In this document: in pieces, positions 57,886 through 64,000 of the stretch
How the letters are laid out: each line of letters begins with the position of its first letter
Numbering within the stretch: position 1 is the first letter of the stretch
DNA from: Paenibacillus sp. cl123
GTDB taxonomy: Bacteria; Bacillota; Bacilli; Paenibacillales; NBRC-103111
Assembly: GCF_900101595.1 (NCBI RefSeq)
Contig: NZ_FMYY01000024.1
Coordinates: 1 to 64,000 of the forward strand
DNA: 64,000 bases
Direction of reading: 5' to 3'
Notes under the pieces: model-generated
Seen by the model: only the letters and a program-made list of their open reading frames with translations
Told to the model about the DNA's origin: nothing
The model's database searches: none
Translations under genes and position numbers: made by a program

Positions 57886-58145
57886 TGTACGGAAAATCGT
57901 ATAAATGCGTTCGATTGGCGCTCAAAGGCATGGGAGTTGTATGGAAAATCGTATAAATGCGTCCGATTGGCGTTTAAAGGCATGAGAGTTGTACGGAAAA
58001 TCGTATAAATGCGTCTGATTGGCGTTCAAGAGTATGGGAGTTGTACGGAAAACCGTATAAATGCGTCCGATTGGCGTTCAAAGGCATGAGAGTTGTATGG
58101 AAAACCGTATAAATGCGTCTGACTGGCGCGTTCAAAAGCATGGGT
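57886..58145. repeat. Five 52-bp tandem repeats
   Basis: Units start at 57886, 57938, 57990, 58042 and 58094, exactly 52 bases apart. Each has the core TGTAYGGAAAAYCGTATAAA and GCGTYYGAYTGGCG. Changes inside the small stem AYGG-AAAA-YCGT keep pairing (C/T opposite G, G opposite T/C). There are no unique spacers, so it is not a CRISPR array. The rest of the gap 57803-58613 holds no supportable gene. Confidence 0.95.
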
Positions 58146-58613
58146 CGCGTCATCCGCCTCTCGTCCGTTTGTGCGTATGGACACCGTCAGGTGAAGTAAA
58201 ACAAGTTCGGTTTAAATCAATGCCGCTTATGGCTGACGCTTAACAAGCGCTGTCCTTTCTGAGTAAAACGACAGCTGGTCTGCTGCGGCGTCGAACGAAG
58301 CCGTATCTGAACTCTAATGAGCTTAAGTCCCCAGACGGCAACCTACTGAATACTCGTCCCGGAGTTCCTCGTTTTTCTACAAACGACAAGTTGGCACCGA
58401 AGCAACGCGCCCCTGCCCCCGCCTCCCCGCAAGCAAGCCCACGAGCATCAGCCGCCCGCAAGATAACCTTCCCGTGTTCGACTTGCGGGTCCATCCCTGC
58501 CGCTTGGTAAAATAGCAGCAGGTCTGTCCTTTTGGCCCGGAATCCGTCATAATGAAGCATACAGAAACAAGCGGTCGCAACAATTAAACAAACTTGAAAG
58601 GAGAGGGTTCACG

Positions 58614-59891
58614 ATGGACAATGGCTATGCGCAGGGTTCACGGAGGGCGGTTTCGGTGGAAGAAGCTGTCCGGCGAATCCAAGCTCATATCCGTCCGGTC
58701 GAAGCGGAAGAAGTCTCCCTTGCTGAAGCGTCCGGACGGCGTTTGGCTGAGCCGGTATATGCACCGCATCCGCTGCCTCATTTCCGCCGGTCGGGCATGG
58801 ACGGCTACGCCATCCGCTCTGCGGATGTGGCCGGAGCGAGCCGGGATTGTCCCGTTGCGCTTGAAGTAACCGTCTGCATCGCGTGTGGGGACGTGCCGGT
58901 AGCGGCGCTGGAGAGCGGACAGGCTGCCAAGATCATGACGGGGGCGATGCTGCCCGAAGGGGCGGATGCAGTCATCATGTTCGAGATGACAACTGCCGAT
59001 CAGCGGGCAGGAAGTTCGATCGTGCTGATCTCGAAGCCGATCGAGATCGGAGCCAACGTGACGCCCGTCGGCGCAGAGGCGGCCGAAGGAGAGCTTATTG
59101 CCGAGACGGGGAGCTTGGTAGGAGCGGGAGAAACGGCGCTGCTCGCCGCATTTGGCTGTACAAGCGTACGGGCGCGCCGCAGGCCGGTCATCGCGATCGC
59201 ATCGACGGGCTCCGAGCTGCTGTCGGCGAATGAGCCTTTGTCACCGGGGCATGTCCGCAATAGCAATGCCTTGATGTTGGCTGATCTGGTCCGCAGTCTG
59301 GGAGGGATTCCTCGTTTGCTTGGCACCGTTCGAGATGAGGTGGAGCCGGTAAGCAGCCTCATCCGGGAGGCGATCCCCGAGGCGGATGCGATTGTCACCT
59401 CAGGGGGAGTATCCGTAGGCGACTACGATGTCATGGCTCAGTGGATGTCCGCTTGGGAGGGCAATACCTTATTCAACAAGGTCGCGATACGGCCCGGAAG
59501 CCCGACCAGCGCCGGTATTTTGAACGGGAAGCCTGTTATTGCGCTGTCGGGCAACCCCGGGGCTTGTTATGTCGGGTTTGAATTGTTCGTCAGGCCGGTG
59601 GTAGATCGGCTGCTGGGCGCTCCGCGCCCCGGAATGCCCCGCATCCAGGCGCTGCTCGGTCAAGATTGCGGCAAGGTCAACGCCTATCCGCGTTACTTGC
59701 GGAGCAGACTGGAGTTTCGCGAGGGCCGGGTGTATGCGCATCCGCTCGCGCATGATAAGTCGGGCAGCCTGAGATCTATCAAGGACACGACCGCTTTGCT
59801 CGTTTTGCCGGCAGGCGGCAGCGGAATGCAGGCTGGGGAACCGGTAGAGGTGCTGCTGACGGGGGCCGGGCGGTCGATCACCGGGCTGTGA
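58614..59891 (+). CDS. moeA: Molybdopterin molybdenumtransferase
   Basis: The product has 425 residues. MoeA domains are present: HFRRSGMDGYAIRSADV (about 49-65), AKIMTGAMLPEGADAVIMFE (about 105-124), IASTGSELL, TSGGVSVGDYD and the C-terminal PVIALSGNPGACYVGFELFV. It inserts molybdate into adenylylated molybdopterin. GAAAGGAGAG precedes the ATG. It is the first gene of a moeA-mobB-mobA operon. The C-terminal part has SAGILNG with RPGSP where many homologues have KPGKP. Confidence 0.94.
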   Translation: MDNGYAQGSRRAVSVEEAVRRIQAHIRPVEAEEVSLAEASGRRLAEPVYAPHPLPHFRRSGMDGYAIRSADVAGASRDCPVALEVTVCIACGDVPVAALESGQAAKIMTGAMLPEGADAVIMFEMTTADQRAGSSIVLISKPIEIGANVTPVGAEAAEGELIAETGSLVGAGETALLAAFGCTSVRARRRPVIAIASTGSELLSANEPLSPGHVRNSNALMLADLVRSLGGIPRLLGTVRDEVEPVSSLIREAIPEADAIVTSGGVSVGDYDVMAQWMSAWEGNTLFNKVAIRPGSPTSAGILNGKPVIALSGNPGACYVGFELFVRPVVDRLLGAPRPGMPRIQALLGQDCGKVNAYPRYLRSRLEFREGRVYAHPLAHDKSGSLRSIKDTTALLVLPAGGSGMQAGEPVEVLLTGAGRSITGL

Positions 59892-59925
59892 GCGCGTGCA
59901 GACAGGCGCGAAGGGAGGACGGAAA

Positions 59926-60471
59926 ATGGGAAAGCAGGCGATCTTGCAAGTCGTAGGCTATAAAAATTCCGGCAAAACGACGCTGACATGCGAGCTGATC
60001 AAGAGGCTCAAGGAGCAGGGCTTGTCCGTCGGTACTGTGAAGCATGACGCTCACCGGCTGGAGCTGGATACGGAGGGCAAGGATAGCTGGCTGCATCGGG
60101 AGGCCGGCGCTGAGGTGGCGGCTGTCGTTTCGGAGCAGTCCGGTGTTACCTTTATGACGGAGACCCGAACGCTGGCATTGGACGAGCTGCTGGACCGTAT
60201 GACCTCTGTGGAGGTCGTGCTGGTCGAAGGATTCAAGCGGGAACGGTATCCGAAGCTGGTGCTGATCCGCGAGCCCGAGCATCTGAAGTTGCTGGAGACG
60301 GTCACAGCGGCTGCTATCATCGCTACCTGGCTGCCTGTCGAACAAGTGCGACCGTACGCAGGAGAATTGCCCGTTGTCCCCATCGAGGACATGGAGAAGC
60401 TTTTGGAAGCTGCCGCTGCCGTGATTGATGAGCAGTTGGGCAACATGTGGACGCCAGGTGAAGGACGATGA
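59926..60471 (+). CDS. mobB: Molybdopterin-guanine dinucleotide biosynthesis protein B
   Basis: The product has 181 residues. The P-loop is in VVGYKNSGKTTLTCELI (about 8-24), followed by GTVKHDAHRLELDTEGKDSW and VEVVLVEGFKRERYPK, typical MobB segments. It is a GTP-binding partner that aids MobA in attaching GMP to molybdopterin. GGGAGGAC precedes ATG 59926. It overlaps mobA by four bases. Confidence 0.93.
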   Translation: MGKQAILQVVGYKNSGKTTLTCELIKRLKEQGLSVGTVKHDAHRLELDTEGKDSWLHREAGAEVAAVVSEQSGVTFMTETRTLALDELLDRMTSVEVVLVEGFKRERYPKLVLIREPEHLKLLETVTAAAIIATWLPVEQVRPYAGELPVVPIEDMEKLLEAAAAVIDEQLGNMWTPGEGR

Positions 60472-61115
60472 CCTGGCCAAGAGAAAGGAGCACGTGTGAC
60501 CTAGCGCTAACCGGCGTCATCGTCGCGGGAGGGCTTAATACAAGAATGGGCCGGGTAAAGGGGTTGATGCCTTTTGCAGGACAGCCTCTGGTCCTCAGGT
60601 CGATTGCCGCCATGAAGCAAGTATGCGGACAGCTGCTGATTGTGACCAATGAGCCGTCCGACTTTGCCTTCGCCGCCGCCGCAGACCCCGCCGTTCGCAT
60701 CATCACCGATTTGATCCCGCATAGAGGACCGATGAGCGGCTTGCATGCCGCCCTCGCTCAGTCGGAAGGGAGCTGGTTCTGGGCGGTGGGCAGCGATATG
60801 CCATTTATCTCGGGCGCGGCCGCGCTGTGGCAGCTGGACCGGCTTCGCGCGAGTGGAAGATGGGCGGCCGTCCCGTCCATCGGCAGCCGGCTTCATCCGC
60901 TGCATGCCGTCTATCACGCCGACTGCCTGCCTTCGCTGGAGGCAGCGCTGCACTCGCCTCATACGGGACTGATCCGCTGGCTGAGCGGCATCCCTTCTCT
61001 GCTGCTGACGGAGGAGGAGTTTGCAGAAGTGGGACTTTTCACCCAGTGGGCAGACAGCTTCAATGACCACGCCGAATACGAGCGCTGCTTGGAGCGCGCG
61101 GAGCAGGAACTATAA
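60468..61115 (+). CDS. mobA: Molybdenum cofactor guanylyltransferase
   Basis: The product has 215 residues. The nucleotide-binding loop VIVAGGLNTRMGRVKGLMPF (about 18-37) and VGSDMPFIS (about 107) with the metal-binding aspartate identify MobA. It transfers GMP from GTP to Mo-molybdopterin. The ATGA overlap sets the start. The enzyme would make MGD cofactor for nitrate reductase or formate dehydrogenase type enzymes, none of which lies in this window. Confidence 0.92.
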   Translation: MTWPRERSTCDLALTGVIVAGGLNTRMGRVKGLMPFAGQPLVLRSIAAMKQVCGQLLIVTNEPSDFAFAAAADPAVRIITDLIPHRGPMSGLHAALAQSEGSWFWAVGSDMPFISGAAALWQLDRLRASGRWAAVPSIGSRLHPLHAVYHADCLPSLEAALHSPHTGLIRWLSGIPSLLLTEEEFAEVGLFTQWADSFNDHAEYERCLERAEQEL

Positions 61116-61125
61116 GCTAATCAAA

Positions 61126-61158
61126 GATCGTCCGGCGGACACGCACGGGCGGTTTTTT
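61126..61158 (+). terminator. Rho-independent terminator of the mob operon
   Basis: GATCGTCCG (61126-61134) pairs with CGGGCGGTT (61146-61154), three G-T pairs included, followed by a T-run. Confidence 0.75.
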
Positions 61159-61403
61159 GTTTATTTCAAGGCACGGAAAAGGAGGAATTCCCAGAAAAAT
61201 GTCGAAATGATTCAAATAACTTGGTCGAATCATGTCGAAGAAGAGGAGATGTACATACTTGCAGGCAAGCCGTAGGCTATCCGGGAAAACCGGCGCGCCG
61301 GAAAATGAGCCGGGTCTTACGCGGCGCGACAGCGCAAGCTTAGCGAGATACATGGCTTTCTTGCCGACAATGAGAGACCTCATAAACAAAGGAGCAGACA
61401 ACG

Positions 61404-62927
61404 ATGGAGCTTAATCCGGCCAAATCCAGGATGAACGTATGGAAACGGTTCACGGCAGACGACTCAAAGCTTAGTCCAGCCGAAAGAGACATGGTGCGCC
61501 GCAACGCGATTGTTTACCGAGCGCTCAGCTTCGTGTCGCTGCTTACGATTGCGGGCACAAGTTCGATGGAAGCCGGAGCGGGCATGTTCAAAGTTGCGCT
61601 GCTGGCGTTCATGCTGCTTCTCTGGCTGACGATGACTTATGTGCATCTGAAGCGCAAGCTGATTAGGCATACCAAATACATAGCCGTGCTGGGATCGGTC
61701 CTCACGTCGGTCCTCTCCATCTTCATGAACCCGGACAGCATGAACGTATTTACGCTGTATTATTTGATTCTGCTCGCCTTGGTCTATATGGACTTCAAGC
61801 TTACAGCAGGTGTTCAGCTGATTACATTCGGATTGCTTCTCTATATGCTGTTCGGTCAGACGGAGCAGATTAACTGGGCGGCAGACTCCATACCTACCTA
61901 CCTGATTTATTTTATGCTGATCAATATTCTGGTCTTCTGCATTCTCAGGGTTACCCAGCATCTTAATGGCCGGATGGAAGAGTCGCGCCGAGACGCCGAA
62001 AGCCTGATGCTCCAGCAAAAACAGCAGAAGGAATCGATCCTCCAGCTGGTTGAAGCCGTATCGCGCAATATGGGGGTTATCACTCTGGCAGCCAAAGAAA
62101 ACACGACTGCGCTCCAGGAGATGAATGCGGCCTTTCAAGAGATTGCGAAGGGCTCCACCTCCCAGATGGAATCGACCATTGAGATTAATGAATCGGTGCA
62201 GCATATGCTGGGCTTGGTCGAGCATATGTCGGAGTCGATGCAGCAGCTGCAGCAGGAGACGGGAACGACGAGCAGGCTGTCCGAATCCGGAGCTCAAGAT
62301 ATTCATCTGCTGAATGAAACCTTTAAGCAATTCAACAAGGAGATCGAGGCGATGTCAGGGGAGATCAGCGAGCTGATCGGCAAGCTTGATTCCACCAATG
62401 CGTTCAGCACGACGATCAAGGAGATCGCGAACCAGACGAATCTGCTTTCCCTGAATGCGAGCATCGAAGCGGCCCGGGCAGGTGAGCAGGGCAAAGGCTT
62501 TGCTGTCGTCGCTCAGGAAATCCGCAAGCTTTCGGATATGACCTCTTCGTCCGCCGATCATATTACAGAGCAAATTCGTCAGTTGTCCGAGCAGTCCAAT
62601 CTGACCCGTCAGCGGATGGAGCAGGTAGCCGCGGGCATGGATAAAAACTTCGGCATCACGGAGCGGACCAGCCACTCCTTTGACTCGATCAATCAGGCGA
62701 TTGCCCGGCTCAACGAGCTGTCCGACAATAACAACCGCATGATGCAGTCCGTCCAGCAATCCGTGGGCGTGATCAACGACTCTACAGGCTATCTGGCCTC
62801 GGTAAGCGAACAGACAAGCGCTTCTCTGCAGGAGCTGCTGGCTACGGTCGAATCCTTGCTGGACGGCAATCAGACAAGCTTGACGAACATCGAGAAGACG
62901 GAAGAAGCGCTGCGCCAAGTTTCCTAG
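61404..62927 (+). CDS. Methyl-accepting chemotaxis protein with multi-span membrane domain
   Basis: The product has 507 residues. Five to six hydrophobic spans fill about residues 38-185; there is no large extracellular sensor. The cytoplasmic part (about 190-507) is an MCP signalling domain with the hairpin tip [20 protein letters not shown] then [19 protein letters not shown], the CheA/CheW contact site. Glu/Gln-rich methylation helices flank it. No HAMP domain is evident between membrane and signalling parts. AAAGGAG precedes the ATG. It may sense the membrane state or a small permeating ligand. Confidence 0.92.
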   Translation: MELNPAKSRMNVWKRFTADDSKLSPAERDMVRRNAIVYRALSFVSLLTIAGTSSMEAGAGMFKVALLAFMLLLWLTMTYVHLKRKLIRHTKYIAVLGSVLTSVLSIFMNPDSMNVFTLYYLILLALVYMDFKLTAGVQLITFGLLLYMLFGQTEQINWAADSIPTYLIYFMLINILVFCILRVTQHLNGRMEESRRDAESLMLQQKQQKESILQLVEAVSRNMGVITLAAKENTTALQEMNAAFQEIAKGSTSQMESTIEINESVQHMLGLVEHMSESMQQLQQETGTTSRLSESGAQDIHLLNETFKQFNKEIEAMSGEISELIGKLDSTNAFSTTIKEIANQTNLLSLNASIEAARAGEQGKGFAVVAQEIRKLSDMTSSSADHITEQIRQLSEQSNLTRQRMEQVAAGMDKNFGITERTSHSFDSINQAIARLNELSDNNNRMMQSVQQSVGVINDSTGYLASVSEQTSASLQELLATVESLLDGNQTSLTNIEKTEEALRQVS

Positions 62928-62941
62928 ACTGTCCCGGCTTC

Positions 62942-62974
62942 CAAAGAAAAAGACCCGCCTATGTACGGCGGGCC
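62942..62974 (-). terminator. Terminator read on the minus strand
   Basis: GGCCCGCC pairs with GGCGGGTC on the minus strand (62974-62952), followed by TCTTTTTCTTT. It would end a leftward transcript from the genes at the right edge. Confidence 0.45.
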
Positions 62975-62999
62975 ATCCAAGCTTGCTATATTTCAAAAA

Positions 63000-63143
63000 G
63001 GGGGGTTGCTTATATCTTACCCCTTGAATATTAAGGACACATCAAAGTTTTGTTTCATTTTCATTACAAATATTGAATCGGCCCGAATCGGCGTCATCCG
63101 CAACCCCCTCAGTATCCTTTCCCGGGAGATGAGGGGCTTTTTT
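63000..63143 (+). other. Competing hairpins and terminator, no gene seen
   Basis: A terminator, CCCCTCA (63105-63111) with TGAGGGG (63130-63136) and TTTTTT, is preceded by GGGGGTTGC (63001-63009), which pairs perfectly with GCAACCCCC (63100-63108). The second pairing removes the terminator's 5' arm. The layout is like an attenuator, but no plus-strand gene follows in the window. Confidence 0.45.
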
Positions 63144-63155
63144 GGCAGCTTCATT

Positions 63156-63347
63156 CTATAGGTGGGCGGATAAAGGCAGAGTGGTTTTCTCCTCCGATTT
63201 GGATTCGCCGCCCGTGCGGAGGCCCGGCATGCTCTGCCGGTTCTTCTGGAGCAGCGCGTCTTCGGCCAATTCTTCGCATCCGGAGCTTATCGGCTGATTG
63301 GAAGCGCCCCAGCCTTGATTAAACTCCTCTTGGCTCCGCTTTAGCAC
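63156..63347 (-). CDS. Small hypothetical protein
   Basis: About 63 residues from a GTG at 63347 that overlaps the stop of the upstream gene (GTGCTAA), read from the minus strand. The sequence is polar (KRSQEEFNQGWGASNQPIS, then a Glu/Leu-rich and Ser/Lys-rich tail), without membrane span. Overlap with its neighbour suggests translational coupling. No family recognised; it might be non-coding. Confidence 0.35.
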   Translation of the reverse strand: MLKRSQEEFNQGWGASNQPISSGCEELAEDALLQKNRQSMPGLRTGGESKSEEKTTLPLSAHL

Positions 63348-64000
63348 CACCGCTCCCGCCATGCGGCAAAGGGGTCCAGGAAGTCCAAGGAGCGCCTGCC
63401 CTCTGAGCTGTCGCCTCGGCCGACAGCCTGCAGCAGCAGCTCCTTCCAACTGACCGCCTGAGCTTCCGACAGCGTAGCGAGCCAAAAGAGCGGGAGCGGC
63501 TCCGCACACTCCGCGGCGTGCTCCAGCCGGCGGAGCGCCTGCCGCCAAGCTTCGCTGTCGGAGGGATCGAGCTGCCCGGATATGCGAACCCGGTGCAGCA
63601 GCGCCGCCGTCCGCGCGTCTGCGGCGAAGGAACCGGAGCCGACCAAGACCAGCGGCCTGTCCGCAGACGAAGACAGCTGCCCGTCAATCTGCCGGCACAT
63701 CCGCCAGAGCATCGCCTGCCGGCCGTAGCCGTCAAGCTGCCGCAGGTGGTGCAAATACAGCTCATATGGCTGCTTGAGCGTCAAGACGCCTTGCGGCCAA
63801 TAAACGTTCATAACGGATGCGTCGAACGAGCAGGCTTCCAGAAATGCAAGCCCTCCTTGGGCGAACCATCGCCCGTCTACAGGCTCGCAGATGCGGCTGT
63901 CCGCCCCGAAGTGATTGTCGCGGTGACGCAGCCGGCCAAGGCGGAACGCTTCCTCGGGGGTTGGCATATCGATCAGCCGGTGCAGCGGCTTGAACCAATC
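63341..64000 (-). CDS. Unidentified CDS, N-terminus outside the window
   Basis: An open frame of about 219 codons enters from the right edge and ends at 63341. The sequence looks like real protein (RLGRLRHRDNHFGADSRICE, then YELYLHHLRQLDGYGRQAML, and an all-helical Leu-rich C-terminus) and codon use is that of its neighbours. I do not recognise a family. No signal or membrane part is seen in this portion. It reads leftward and may be co-transcribed with the short ORF behind it. Confidence 0.6.
   Translation of the reverse strand, partial: DWFKPLHRLIDMPTPEEAFRLGRLRHRDNHFGADSRICEPVDGRWFAQGGLAFLEACSFDASVMNVYWPQGVLTLKQPYELYLHHLRQLDGYGRQAMLWRMCRQIDGQLSSSADRPLVLVGSGSFAADARTAALLHRVRISGQLDPSDSEAWRQALRRLEHAAECAEPLPLFWLATLSEAQAVSWKELLLQAVGRGDSSEGRRSLDFLDPFAAWRERWC

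Noticed and set aside
57886-58145. CRISPR array
   Set aside because: Units are contiguous with no unique spacers and there are no cas genes nearby.
61236-61340. Cyclic-di-GMP riboswitch in front of the chemoreceptor gene
   Set aside because: There are GC-rich stems, but the conserved GACGCAAAGCC-type core is not present.
61363-61370. Sigma-D -10 element GCCGACAA for the chemoreceptor
   Set aside because: It resembles GCCGATAA, but no TAAA is found 15 bases upstream.

Overview
The window looks like chromosomal DNA of a Paenibacillus or close relative (Bacillota, GC-rich). The signs are AGGAGG-type ribosome binding sites, a surface protein with SpoIID, BIG2 and S-layer homology domains, a glpP-glpK-glpD locus, Bacillus-type LexA and Fur boxes, an IDEAL-domain protein and many rho-independent terminators. 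No rRNA, tRNA, CRISPR array, prophage or intact insertion sequence was found. Most genes are ordinary chromosomal metabolism; much of the interest lies in regulatory RNA and small ORFs.

Layout. 0-2.5 kb: the tail of a truncated gene, a secreted-peptide precursor with a duplicated DPPDVE motif (likely a receptor-peptide signalling cassette), an MFS transporter with a possible 7-codon leader, and a decayed transposase relic. 2.5-16.8 kb: a LysR regulator divergent from a long one-direction cluster. This encodes two NtaA/SnaA-type flavin monooxygenases, a complete peptide-type ABC importer with a fused double ATPase, a family I CoA-transferase-like pair, a thiol dioxygenase-like cupin, a CaiB-type CoA-transferase and a DinB-fold protein. 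It reads as an import-and-catabolism island, possibly for an organosulfur compound. 17-26 kb: a phosphotransferase-like protein, gdhA, an Asp-box lipoprotein, a luciferase-like oxidoreductase, an IDEAL protein, a nested GC-rich repeat and an amidase. 26-30 kb: the large surface protein.

30-40 kb: a nitroreductase, azlCD, a TipA-like MerR regulator, a 32-aa membrane ORF, a 23S rRNA methyltransferase behind a leader-peptide attenuator, a Nudix hydrolase, an 851-aa KaiC-like/PPDK fusion, an ArsR-SRPBCC pair, and a 98-aa protein whose promoter is flanked by LexA boxes. 40-47 kb: a ykkC-family riboswitch ahead of an ABC-2 exporter operon, then several small enzymes. 47-53 kb: a GntR repressor and glcDF-type oxidase, then a Fur-box-controlled siderophore permease pair. 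53-58 kb: glpP-glpK and glpD, both behind leader terminators that share one motif. 57.9-58.1 kb: five 52-bp tandem repeats. 58.6-61.1 kb: moeA-mobB-mobA. 61.4-64 kb: a chemoreceptor with a multi-spanning membrane domain and an unidentified gene cut by the window edge.

The strongest candidates for something undescribed are the leader-peptide attenuator upstream of rlmA, the LexA-controlled 98-aa gene, the DPPDVE peptide cassette, the putative organosulfur island, the ykkC-controlled exporter and the shared GlpP leader motif. All functions are read from sequence and recalled family knowledge; no database search was possible.
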